Shown here: one piece after another, positions 18,693 to 27,457 of the stretch
Numbering within the stretch: the first letter of the stretch is position 1
How the letters are laid out: each line of letters starts with the position of its first letter
Origin: JAAFHB01 sp963675995
GTDB taxonomy: Bacteria > Bacteroidota > Bacteroidia > Bacteroidales > Prolixibacteraceae
Length of the DNA: 64,000 nt
Direction: 5' to 3'
Assembly (NCBI GenBank): GCA_963675995.2
Contig: CAXXIY010000002.1
Location: 2,728,001 to 2,792,000 of the forward strand
Translations under genes and position numbers: made by a program
Notes under the pieces: generated by a model
The model's database searches: none
What the model was told of the DNA's origin: nothing
Seen by the model: only the letters and a program-made list of their open reading frames with translations

Positions 18693-19835
18693 CTAAAGTG
18701 CTTTTCTCCTGTAGCGGTTAAGTTGCTTGATCAATGCAGGAGAGTGGTCAGGTAAATTTAATAAAAAATGGTAAACGCGGTTGGCAATATTTATGTTTTT
18801 ATTTGCCAGAAGCTTCGACAAATTACGCTGATCATCCCAATCGGGTTGAAACCTTTTTTCGAACAATGTGAGTATCACGTTTACGAGATAATAATTATCG
18901 CTATAGAGTCGTGACATCATCTCCCGGGCTACTGTTGGCCGTAAAAGCTGACATTCACGGAAATATTCAATGGCGACATATTTAATTCTGAAATCTTCAC
19001 TATCGAGCAAAGGGATCACCTCTTTTTGCAATCGCTCTAAATCCATTCCATTTCTTTTTAGAAATTGAAGGGCTTGCCCTGATGACTTGTAATTTTTGCC
19101 ATGCAAAATTCTAATCACCAGATCATTGTACTGACTACTTTTTAATTTAACACTGCTGCTCCATTGAAGCGCTTTTACCTGATCGTATGGATCATCCTCA
19201 TTCAATAGTTTAATTAATAATTGGTCAGAAACCAATTGGTTATAGGTGTAGGTTAAAATGGTATCACGGGTCTCACCATAAGTGATGTGCCAAAGAGTAT
19301 AAGATGAATAGGCCGCCTCCGGCACGATCCACGAAGCAAGGTCAGGCAGAGTTGCGCCGGTAATCCCATCTGTATGGTTCACCGATTTTTTAACAGGATG
19401 AATATCCTCCGGAGTAAATGTTCTGAGTTGAGATGAAGAATCACTAAGAATTTCGTTCAGCCGTGAGTAATCTTTTTCCGAAAATGGCGTATGCTCCTTT
19501 TTGGTTAATTGTGTGCCTGAAGGGAGCGAAAATCCAAGATATTTCCCTGTTATTTCCCAATATAGTGTAATATCCACAACACGACATAAAGTATCCAAAC
19601 AAACTGCAGTATGAATATCCCGGCTGAATGCTGACGGAAGATCAGGTTCTGAAAAATAGATCGTCAGGGTATCATCCGGTATAGAGTCGTTGAAATTAAT
19701 CAGGACTTTCTTTTTAATCAGACACTTCCCGGGTTGAAATAACGGATTAACAAACAGATGTTTTCCATCATCAAAACTGGTGTTTCCTGACATCAGGAAT
19801 AAACAGATGATCAGTACTGAAATGACTTTAAACAT
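18693..19835 (-). CDS. Secreted protein with FMN_bind-like flavinylation motif and HEAT-like repeats
   Basis: The 380-aa protein has an N-terminal signal peptide (MFKVISVLIICLFLMSGNTS). Residues about 78-185 resemble an FMN_bind-type domain: VVDITLYWEITGKYLG, then DGITGAT at 156-162, fitting the D-x-x-[ST]-G-A-[ST] pattern whose last Thr is covalently flavinylated by ApbE in NqrC/RnfG-type proteins. The rest (about 205-380) is alpha-helical repeats (for example DSEDFRIKYVAIEYF). It lies between two secreted FAD oxidoreductase genes, suggesting an electron-carrier partner. The domain assignment is by motif only, and no apbE is in the window. Confidence 0.55.
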   Translation of the reverse strand: MFKVISVLIICLFLMSGNTSFDDGKHLFVNPLFQPGKCLIKKKVLINFNDSIPDDTLTIYFSEPDLPSAFSRDIHTAVCLDTLCRVVDITLYWEITGKYLGFSLPSGTQLTKKEHTPFSEKDYSRLNEILSDSSSQLRTFTPEDIHPVKKSVNHTDGITGATLPDLASWIVPEAAYSSYTLWHITYGETRDTILTYTYNQLVSDQLLIKLLNEDDPYDQVKALQWSSSVKLKSSQYNDLVIRILHGKNYKSSGQALQFLKRNGMDLERLQKEVIPLLDSEDFRIKYVAIEYFRECQLLRPTVAREMMSRLYSDNYYLVNVILTLFEKRFQPDWDDQRNLSKLLANKNINIANRVYHFLLNLPDHSPALIKQLNRYRRKAL

Positions 19836-19891
19836 TGTTTTGCAATTCGTAATTTGCAGGTTTATTTTAAAATATCTTTTCTCCAGGGACT

Positions 19892-21775
19892 CTATTTTTC
19901 AAATTTGGTACCACCAAGATTGTAATTCTGAATCTTCGGTAAACCGGGATTTCCAATTCCCTTCTCCATCAGTATTTTCAGATCATTAAAATATTCGGTA
20001 TAAACACCGCGTGGAAAAGTTCCCTGCTTTTTGCAAACGGATGCAGCCATTCCAACGACTTCTCCCATCATTCCTGTTGTGCGCATCACTCTTACAGTTC
20101 CGAGGGCTACATGAGTAACGCTGATATTTCTTCCCGCCATAAAAAGGTTGCCGATATTGCGGGAATATAGGCAACGATAAGGTATTGGATAGGGATAAAC
20201 TGGCAGGTGTTTTGCAATTGATATGAACTCTTCACCAGGAAACCATTGACTGTTTTTAGGGTCCGGATAGTGCAAATCAATTGTCCATGAGGTTGGCGCG
20301 GTACCGTCAGAATATTTTGTCTGTTGTGTGATGTCCTGTTCTTTAAGGATCATGTCACCAATCAACCTACGCGACTCCCTTTTTCCCGCTACATAGGCTA
20401 CCCACTCCAGCTGACTGTGGGAAAATTTCTCGTTTCCCGGAAAATGATTCTTTAGATACGACCAGTTGGAAAAGACCACCATAAGGCCATAATCTCTGAT
20501 CCGTTCAAAATCTTTGATCTGATCATAATTCATCCCTGTTTCCCAGGTCCACTCCCCCATTTTTACCACCATGGCACTTTTTTCGTTGAAGCTGAGTCCC
20601 CATCTGATATCAGGGAATTGCTCCGGCTTAGATGACTCCTTGGAATACCATTGTACTGAAGCGCCCATTGTCATCTTATCTTTGATTTCAGGAGCTGTGG
20701 GCTCGCCATAATCCCCTTTTGCTTCACGACCCATCATAAAATCGGCGCCGGCCAGTGCCCCGATAGTGCCATCACCGGTACAATCTGCATAAAGTGGTGC
20801 TTCAAACTTTAGTTCTTTAGAGGTTTCGATATTTACTGCATACACTGCCTTAATCAGTTCACCATCTTTTTCAACACCGTTGGCATGATAGTTAAGAAAA
20901 AGGGTTATGTTTTTTTCAGCCAAGACCGCCTCCAGTTTTTTCTGATCTTCATACAATGTAGCTGGTTGGGCATTCCCCGCCATGGCCGGCCCAATCTCAT
21001 TGACGAGGTTTCCAAGTGCGGGAAAAGGATTTAGATTAATTCGGCCGCCAAGATGGACCCTAACCTCCGAGCTGTTGTTTCCCCCAAGAACAGGCCGATC
21101 CTGAATAAGTGCCACTAATAAACCCAGACGGGCCGCTGAAATTGCAGCACATGTGCCAGCCACACCACCTCCGGCCACAATAAGATCAAAAGCACCTGCA
21201 GATTCGGGCACCTTTGGCAGGCGCAAAGCTTTTTTCCGGAACAAAGCCAGTTGATCGGGATTATTTTCGGGTCGAAAGAGCGGATCATCGGTAAAAAGTA
21301 TTGCATCACAACGACCATTGAATCCGGTGAGGTCATGCAATGAAATTTTTGACGTTCCACTCTTAATTTTAACTTTTCCACCAAATTCCCAGTTCCATTC
21401 GGTATTTTGAGTTCCAAAAACGACCTTTAGCGGCTTATCATCGATTAGAATTTCAAACTTTCCGGGGGCATCTTTGTCAGACCAGAAACCAACCCAATTT
21501 CGGGTCCGCACAAACACCTGATAGGTTCCTGCTTTCGGAAAGGTGATTACTGTTGTGGCATCTGCAACAGGTTTCCCCAATCCATGGGCCATCAGAAAAG
21601 GGGATCCCATCTGATCGATAAACTGCTGATCAATGACCCAACCCCCTTTGTTTGAAAATCCTTCGGCTTCGACCAATACCTGAGCAACAATTCTGGATGG
21701 GAAGGAACAAAAGATTACAAAAGCTAAAATTAATCCAAAAAAATTATTCAATACTTTTTGCGAATGTATTTCCAT
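19892..21775 (-). CDS. Secreted FAD-dependent oxidoreductase with N-terminal beta-sandwich domain
   Basis: The 627-aa protein has a signal peptide ending near IVA-Q (residue 32). A golvesin/carbohydrate-binding-like beta domain follows at about 34-165 (VLVEAEGFSNKGGW, GTYQVFVRTRNW, CDAILFTDD). The FAD_oxidored catalytic region begins with FDLIVAGGGVAGTCAAISAA at about 196 and includes LGGNNSSEVRVHLGG and ADCTGDGTIGALAGADFMMGREA. Planctomycete and Bacteroidota genomes often carry this family near polysaccharide genes, but no substrate is established. It is 28 bp downstream of cstA and 56 bp upstream of the flavin-motif gene, so all four genes probably form one transcript. Confidence 0.75.
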   Translation of the reverse strand: MEIHSQKVLNNFFGLILAFVIFCSFPSRIVAQVLVEAEGFSNKGGWVIDQQFIDQMGSPFLMAHGLGKPVADATTVITFPKAGTYQVFVRTRNWVGFWSDKDAPGKFEILIDDKPLKVVFGTQNTEWNWEFGGKVKIKSGTSKISLHDLTGFNGRCDAILFTDDPLFRPENNPDQLALFRKKALRLPKVPESAGAFDLIVAGGGVAGTCAAISAARLGLLVALIQDRPVLGGNNSSEVRVHLGGRINLNPFPALGNLVNEIGPAMAGNAQPATLYEDQKKLEAVLAEKNITLFLNYHANGVEKDGELIKAVYAVNIETSKELKFEAPLYADCTGDGTIGALAGADFMMGREAKGDYGEPTAPEIKDKMTMGASVQWYSKESSKPEQFPDIRWGLSFNEKSAMVVKMGEWTWETGMNYDQIKDFERIRDYGLMVVFSNWSYLKNHFPGNEKFSHSQLEWVAYVAGKRESRRLIGDMILKEQDITQQTKYSDGTAPTSWTIDLHYPDPKNSQWFPGEEFISIAKHLPVYPYPIPYRCLYSRNIGNLFMAGRNISVTHVALGTVRVMRTTGMMGEVVGMAASVCKKQGTFPRGVYTEYFNDLKILMEKGIGNPGLPKIQNYNLGGTKFEK

Positions 21776-21803
21776 AAGGGTTTTATAACTATCAATTTTT
21801 CAC

Positions 21804-23609
21804 CTAATTGCCAACAATTCCCTTTTTAATCCATTTGCGGGTTGCCTCGAAAATGATCAGCAAAACACAAATTAGGATAATACTGGTTAACAGGGTGTTG
21901 ATTGTTCCCTGAACCCTTGTGATTGTATTTCCCATTTGGGGTATATAAATATTGATCATGTTCATTAACCCACCAGTAATTGTGGTTATACCAACAAATA
22001 TCATAGGAATAAGGGTTATCCAGATATATTTACGTTTCCCATGATTTATCAGGAAAGTGGTTCCGATTGCAAGGGCTAATGTCGCCAACAACTGATTGGC
22101 AACACCAAACATCGGCCAGATAGTCGATACACTTCCGGTATAGATAAAATAGCCCCAGGCAAATACAACAAGAAAACTGGTAATCAGATTACCGATCAGC
22201 CAGTTGGTTTTGGCAAACGGGGAATAGATTTTACCAAGTGCTTCCTGCAAGATAAAACGGGCAATACGGGTACCTGCATCAACAGTTGTGAGGATAAAAA
22301 GTGCCTCAAACATAATGGCAAAGTGATACCAGTAGGACATCAGACCCGATAAACCGGGGATTGCAGAAAAGACCTGGGCCATACCTACTGCCAGCGATAC
22401 TGCACCACCAGGTCTGCCGGCAATAACCTCCCCAACTTCCGAGGAGAGTTCCAGTAAATTGGTTTGAGTAAATCCTAATGCCCTTAGCTGGGGTAAAATT
22501 TGAGCAAACTTCTCCGGAGACACATTAATCTGGAAATAATCGAGTGGGAAAAGGCTGGTTGCAGCAATCAATGCCAATATGCTCACCATGGCTTCAGCAA
22601 GCATAGCCCCTGCAGCAATTGGCTGTATATGTGATTCTTTCATGATCATCTTAGGCGTTGTGCCAGAACTCACCAAAGCGTGAAATCCAGATATGGCGCC
22701 ACAGGCAATGGTAATAAAAAGGTAAGGAAACAACGTTCCGGGAATAATGGGACCACCACCATGGATAAATGGGGTTAAAGCAGGCATTTTAATCACCGGA
22801 CTAACGATGATAATTCCAACTGCAAGCATAAATATTACAGTGAGTTTCATAATTGAACTCAGGTAATCTCGTGGAGAAAGCAATAGCCAAACAGGTAAAA
22901 CAGAGGCAAAAAAGCCATACCCTGCCAGCAGAATAGTAAGTGTCTTTTTATCATAGGTAAACCATGATGCAAATGGCGAACCTGGAATATATTTACCATA
23001 AATAACTGCAAGTGAAAGAAGTATAACGCCGATTATTGTAGCTTCAACTGTTCTCCCCTTACGAAATTTAAACATCCATAATCCCATGAAGATAGCAATT
23101 GGAATTGTCATGGCGATTGTGAATGTTCCCCATGAACTCTCAGCAAGGGCATTGACAACAACAACGCCCAATCCTGCCAGGGCAATAACAAGTATAATCA
23201 ATACGGCCACAGAAGTGATCGTCCCGCTAAAGTTACTGATTTCAATCCTGGCAATTTCTGCCAGCGACTTTCCATCATGCCTTACGGAGGCAGTAAGAAT
23301 AACTATGTCGTGAACACCGCCTGCCATGACGGCTCCAACAAGCATCCAGATAAAACCGGGCATATAACCAAACTGGGCTGCAAGAACAGGTCCAACCAGG
23401 GGACCCGCCCCTGCTATTGCCGCAAAATGATGTCCAAAAACGACCCACTTGGGCATCGGATAATAATTATGTTTATCGAAAAGCCGGATGGAGGGAGTGA
23501 CCCCTTCATCGTTAAGGGTTAAAACTTTGGCAGCAATAAAACTGTAATAGAAACGGTAGGCCAGTGCCAGGAAAGCAAAAGCACCAATAACAAGAGGCAT
23601 TGCATTCAT
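21804..23609 (-). CDS. cstA: Carbon starvation protein A (CstA) family transporter
   Basis: The 601-aa polytopic membrane protein has many hydrophobic segments and CstA signatures: KWVVFGHHFAAIAGAGPLVGPVLAAQFG near residue 55, and FHALVSSGTTPKMI near 308. E. coli CstA and BtsT import pyruvate or peptides; the substrate here is uncertain. The protein is about 100 residues shorter than the E. coli paralogues, as usual outside the enterics. It heads an unusual operon with three secreted redox proteins, suggesting it imports a small organic acid made or used by them (inference). Confidence 0.87.
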   Translation of the reverse strand: MNAMPLVIGAFAFLALAYRFYYSFIAAKVLTLNDEGVTPSIRLFDKHNYYPMPKWVVFGHHFAAIAGAGPLVGPVLAAQFGYMPGFIWMLVGAVMAGGVHDIVILTASVRHDGKSLAEIARIEISNFSGTITSVAVLIILVIALAGLGVVVVNALAESSWGTFTIAMTIPIAIFMGLWMFKFRKGRTVEATIIGVILLSLAVIYGKYIPGSPFASWFTYDKKTLTILLAGYGFFASVLPVWLLLSPRDYLSSIMKLTVIFMLAVGIIIVSPVIKMPALTPFIHGGGPIIPGTLFPYLFITIACGAISGFHALVSSGTTPKMIMKESHIQPIAAGAMLAEAMVSILALIAATSLFPLDYFQINVSPEKFAQILPQLRALGFTQTNLLELSSEVGEVIAGRPGGAVSLAVGMAQVFSAIPGLSGLMSYWYHFAIMFEALFILTTVDAGTRIARFILQEALGKIYSPFAKTNWLIGNLITSFLVVFAWGYFIYTGSVSTIWPMFGVANQLLATLALAIGTTFLINHGKRKYIWITLIPMIFVGITTITGGLMNMINIYIPQMGNTITRVQGTINTLLTSIILICVLLIIFEATRKWIKKGIVGN

Positions 23610-24166
23610 AAGGATTATTTAAGGCAGTTTACATTTAGAATTATTTTTATTTCGATGTTAAAGAATGAATAATTCGTGGAGCGCAAATTAGCGAATTTTA
23701 TAATTATTTTAATCTTATCATCACAGATATTACACCCTAAGCTGAGTTATCTATCGTTTCACTGCGGGTATCCTCACAATCAATTTTAATACAGCTTATT
23801 GAGCAGAATCACAATTGTTATTCACGCCTGGGTTCAAATGTTTATAATTCAAGTGGTAGCACGCAGGTTATAAATGGGAGACTTGTGAAAAGAGAACAGG
23901 TAACTTTACTTAAGAGCTAAAGTAAAGCCTGTACTCTAAAATCACCAAACCTCATCTCAAATATGGATGATTGAACAAGACAGGGTTCAAAAAGATAGAG
24001 AATACTACCAAGAATTCTGGATCTGAGGTTAGTCTTCAAAGTTCCATCATCCCGCTAATTCCAAGAATCGCGATTACTTCCCCAGAGCTAATCTGCACGA
24101 TGGCCGATAAAAATTCAATTGGCCCTCCAACTTTAGATCAATTAACAATCATCAGGTTAATTCAGG
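23610..24166. other. Intergenic, 557 bp
   Basis: This gap lies between a FAD oxidoreductase gene and cstA, both on the minus strand, so it should hold the cstA promoter near 23640-23690. I could not place a consensus -7 box. An inverted repeat, CTTTACTT / AAGTAAAG, occurs at 23904-23927 with flanking CAGG/CCTG that extends the stem past a 3-nt bulge (23897-23931). A minus-strand stretch near 24000-24140 reads like a protein fragment (GPIEFLSAIVQISSGEVIA) but ends in a stop and matches nothing I recognise. Confidence 0.5.
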
Positions 24167-25519
24167 CTAAGGAACGATACCTCCATTTTCGGAAATTAAG
24201 GCGTTCAACTGATATAATGGAACACTTAAAGGACTTGTTTTCAACTTACATGCCAGGGCAGCAGCCGCTCCGGCAGCCTGCCCCATTCCCATACAGGATG
24301 CCTGTACCCGTAAAGCGGAGTTTGCTAAACGATCGCTACTGACACACCTTCCCGCCACTAAAAAATTATGGCTATTTTTGGGAATTAAGGCCCTTAAGGG
24401 AATAGTGGCAACGGTATTCTCTGATAAATGCTTTGGAATAATACCATTTTCGTCATGTAAATCAATAGGATAAAAAGAATAGGATACAGCATCATCAAAT
24501 ACTTTCCCGGTTACATAATCCTCATGAGTGATCTGATACTCTCCCTCAATACGAAAAGTTTCCCTCACTGCTGTCTCCTGTTGCATCGAAAGCAGATGCG
24601 TTTTCTCACATCCGGGAAGCGTTCGGATAAACCTTAGGATCTTTAATAATGAGGATCGTCCATTGATATTAGCTATTGTATGAGTTTCAGAGGTTGTGGA
24701 GTCTGCATTTAATATATGCTGGTTATTATCTCCCTGACTTCGTAACAAAGATTGAATACTCCGAAATTCAACCCTGGCTAACTCATTCCTTTTGACAGCC
24801 TCATCAAATTTTGCCTCAATAAGACTGAAATCGAGTTTGTCCGGATCATAACCTCCTATCGTAAACATCAGTGTACCGGGTTGTATCTCCTTCTCCCGCA
24901 AAACATTAAACCCTGCCAATGAGGCAACAAAAGCATTACCCGTACAATCAATCAACTGATTGCATTTAATTATTGAACGGGTTCCTTTTCCAATTGTTTC
25001 AACCTGCCAGTTGTTCTGTTTAAATGAAGCCTGAACAGGAGTCTCATAATACCTGATTTGAACTCCTGCTTCCCGGCATTTTTCCTCAGCCAGGAGGGCA
25101 TATAAATATTTGTTCAACCGCACCTGATGTTTCCAGTGATGCTTCCCCGTGGGGATAGAGAAATCAGGAAGTATACCATCGTCCAATCTGACAGCCTCCT
25201 TCACAAGTTGCCAACCAATACCGCTGATGATCTGTTTTCCCCATGCATGGAATAATCCGGGAAAAGCAACACCACCTGTAGTGGTAGTGCCTCCCAGCTG
25301 ACTTCCGTTTTCGACAAGAATTGTTGAGCTTCCCGTACGGCCGGCCTGAATGGCAGCAATAACACCAGCTGTTCCTCCTCCCACAATCAGTATATCTGTT
25401 TTTATTTCCTTAATAGCTTGACTATTTAGGTTAGATGCCTCTCCATTAAATGGCATTATACCGGCAAGTGAAATGCTACCTATCGCCTTAAGCATATTCC
25501 GTCTTGCAATCAGTGTCAT
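24167..25519 (-). CDS. FAD-dependent oxidoreductase with Tat-like signal, linked to lar genes
   Basis: The 450-aa protein has an N-terminal ARRNMLKAIGSISLAG Tat-like signal. An FAD_oxidored domain follows: TDILIVGGGTAGVIAAIQAGR at about 43, LGGTTTTGGVAFPG, a DCTGNAFVASLAG block, and the C-terminal LVAGRCVSSDRLANSALRVQ. It begins 17 bp after larB and is therefore probably co-transcribed with larECB. This is not a standard lar gene. It may oxidise a hydroxy acid or related compound in the same pathway (inference). It belongs to the same broad family as the two oxidoreductases at 15567 and 19892. Confidence 0.75.
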   Translation of the reverse strand: MTLIARRNMLKAIGSISLAGIMPFNGEASNLNSQAIKEIKTDILIVGGGTAGVIAAIQAGRTGSSTILVENGSQLGGTTTTGGVAFPGLFHAWGKQIISGIGWQLVKEAVRLDDGILPDFSIPTGKHHWKHQVRLNKYLYALLAEEKCREAGVQIRYYETPVQASFKQNNWQVETIGKGTRSIIKCNQLIDCTGNAFVASLAGFNVLREKEIQPGTLMFTIGGYDPDKLDFSLIEAKFDEAVKRNELARVEFRSIQSLLRSQGDNNQHILNADSTTSETHTIANINGRSSLLKILRFIRTLPGCEKTHLLSMQQETAVRETFRIEGEYQITHEDYVTGKVFDDAVSYSFYPIDLHDENGIIPKHLSENTVATIPLRALIPKNSHNFLVAGRCVSSDRLANSALRVQASCMGMGQAAGAAAALACKLKTSPLSVPLYQLNALISENGGIVP

Positions 25520-25536
25520 GGTTGGTTGGATTAAAG

Positions 25537-26274
25537 TTACAATTTGTTGATCAGGGAGGCCTGGCAGGCAGCGCCATAACCATTATCAATATTCACCACA
25601 GAAACTCCGCTGGCACAACTGTTAAGCATTGATAATAAGGCTGAAAGCCCCTGAAAACTCGAGCCGTACCCAATACTGGTTGGTACCCCGATGACCGGTT
25701 TATCCACAAGACCACCTACCACACTTGCAAGGGCCCCCTCCATTCCCGCCACGACAATGATTACACGAGCACCACGGATCAGTTCCCATTTATTAAATAA
25801 CCGATGGATACCTGCCACTCCTACATCATAAACTGTAATTACTTTATTATTCAGAAACCGGGCTGTTTCAACTGCTTCTTCTGCAACAGGTAGATCAGAG
25901 GTTCCAGCTGAAACCACTGCGATGTAATTTTCGCCACAAGGTTCCTCCCTATGTTTGAATGAAATGGTCTTCGCAAGTGAATTGTAAACTGCTCCAGGGA
26001 TGATCATTTTTACTGCCTCATACATCTCAATGGTTACACGTGTGGCAAGAATATTCATCCCTTTTTCATACATCCTTTGAGCGATCAGTTTCACCTGTTC
26101 AGTTGTTTTCCCTGCCCCATAAATCACCTCCGGAATGCCTGTACGATGAAGCCGACTGGTATCGATATTGGCAAATCCCATATCTTCAACATCTCTGCTA
26201 TTTAACTGAAATATTGCCTCTGTGAGTTCTATTTCTCCACTTTTATATTTTTCGAGTAGGTCGCGAATATCCAT
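25537..26274 (-). CDS. larB: Nickel-pincer cofactor synthesis protein LarB (carboxylase/hydrolase)
   Basis: The 245-aa protein matches LarB, which carboxylates and hydrolyses nicotinic acid adenine dinucleotide to start the nickel-pincer nucleotide. Seen are the N-terminal helical part (MDIRDLLEKYKSGEIELTEA) and the PurE-like C-terminal domain with VVSAGTSDLPVAEEA, VYDVGVAGIHRLF, VVAGMEGALASVVGG and GYGSSFQGLSALLSMLNSCA. The length is typical. The start lies 2 bp after the larC stop, so translation is probably coupled. With LarC and LarE it makes the cofactor of LarA-type lactate or 2-hydroxyacid racemases and epimerases; no larA occurs in this window. Confidence 0.93.
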   Translation of the reverse strand: MDIRDLLEKYKSGEIELTEAIFQLNSRDVEDMGFANIDTSRLHRTGIPEVIYGAGKTTEQVKLIAQRMYEKGMNILATRVTIEMYEAVKMIIPGAVYNSLAKTISFKHREEPCGENYIAVVSAGTSDLPVAEEAVETARFLNNKVITVYDVGVAGIHRLFNKWELIRGARVIIVVAGMEGALASVVGGLVDKPVIGVPTSIGYGSSFQGLSALLSMLNSCASGVSVVNIDNGYGAACQASLINKL

Positions 26275-26276
26275 AT

Positions 26277-27449
26277 TTACAGACTCCTATTTACGATTTT
26301 TTCAACCTCGTTTAGCGTGAGTTTGTGCTTCACTGCTAATTGCTTTATATCCTCAATTTCAGGCTTCACCCGGATCACCCGCCCCTGAAAAGAGCTGTAT
26401 TTAACCCGGACTTTCCCCAGTGACGTTTCAATCTCCTTTTCATTCCTTTCAAGAACTGTTTTGGTTACTCCATATTCCCTCACACCAATAGAGGTGCTGT
26501 TTAAAAAGATGATCGATTTTATTTCAGAGAGAAGCCCTTTGCTGCAAAGAACAGAGAGTGTATTGGCAGGCCTTGACTTTTTCATGATGATGGGTGTCAA
26601 AAAGACATCGCTGGCTCCAGCATCGAAAAGTCGCTGAAAAAGATGATCATACCATTCGGGATTCATATCATCAATATTACATTCCACCATAAAGGCTTCC
26701 GCTCTACCTGAATTATCAGGATTTTTTTCATAATCTGAAAGATAAACCCTTAAAATATTGGGTACTTCAGAAACATCGCGTTGACCGATTCCATAACCAA
26801 TTTTCTGAATTGGAAAATCGATCTGTTCCGTAAAATCGTCAACTGTTCCAACAAGTATTGCAGCGCCCGTTGGAGTTGTGGCCTCATGAGCGACCAAACC
26901 AGTCCGGACAGGAACATTCTGAACAATTAAAGTCGTGGCTGGTGCCGGAACCGGCATCAAACCATGTGCACATTTCACCATTCCTCCTCCCAATTGAATT
27001 GGCGAAGAGAGGACTTTGTCCACTTTAAGAAAATCAAGACAGATGACAGCACCCACAATATCTGCAATTGAGTCCAATGCGCCAACTTCATGAAAATGGA
27101 CATGATGTTTACTGATCTGATGAACTTTAGCTTCTGCTTCAGCGATCAGGTCAAAAATTTTAATCGACAAAGCTTTAACTTTAAGAGAAAGCGAACTTTG
27201 GTTGATTAATTCCTCGACATGCCGCAAATGGCGATGTTTTTCGTTTTCGGGATTTTCAATGACAACTGTGGCTTTCGTCCCTGAAATCCCTCTTCTGATA
27301 TCATTCGAAATATCGAGGTGGAAACCTGCAATATTGAGCTTCTGAAGCTCCTGCTTCAGAAATTCAGGATCAACACCTAAATCAATCAATGCACCGAGAT
27401 TCATATCTCCGCTAATCCCGGCAAAACAATCGTAGTACAAAACTCTCAT
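26277..27449 (-). CDS. larC: Nickel-pincer cofactor synthesis protein LarC (nickel insertion)
   Basis: The 390-aa protein matches LarC, the CTP-dependent nickel insertase. It starts with MRVLYYDCFAGISGDMNLGALIDLG and has the HEVGALDSIADIVGA motif, a HHVHFHE histidine cluster (candidate nickel ligands) and GAAILVGT further on. In Lactiplantibacillus plantarum larC is split and joined by programmed frameshifting; here one continuous frame encodes the entire protein. The gene is 8 bp after larE and 2 bp before larB, giving the order larE-larC-larB. Confidence 0.93.
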   Translation of the reverse strand: MRVLYYDCFAGISGDMNLGALIDLGVDPEFLKQELQKLNIAGFHLDISNDIRRGISGTKATVVIENPENEKHRHLRHVEELINQSSLSLKVKALSIKIFDLIAEAEAKVHQISKHHVHFHEVGALDSIADIVGAVICLDFLKVDKVLSSPIQLGGGMVKCAHGLMPVPAPATTLIVQNVPVRTGLVAHEATTPTGAAILVGTVDDFTEQIDFPIQKIGYGIGQRDVSEVPNILRVYLSDYEKNPDNSGRAEAFMVECNIDDMNPEWYDHLFQRLFDAGASDVFLTPIIMKKSRPANTLSVLCSKGLLSEIKSIIFLNSTSIGVREYGVTKTVLERNEKEIETSLGKVRVKYSSFQGRVIRVKPEIEDIKQLAVKHKLTLNEVEKIVNRSL

Positions 27450-27457
27450 TATCCAAT

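Noticed and set aside
23971..24342. 123-aa plus-strand open frame overlapping the 3' end of a FAD oxidoreductase gene
   Set aside because: Half of it is antisense to a well-supported gene; the rest has no recognisable features. The minus-strand reading GPIEFLSAIVQ is also short and stops.
24167..24343. Truncated FAD oxidoreductase at the end of the lar operon
   Set aside because: The C-terminal family blocks are present up to the stop, so the gene is complete.
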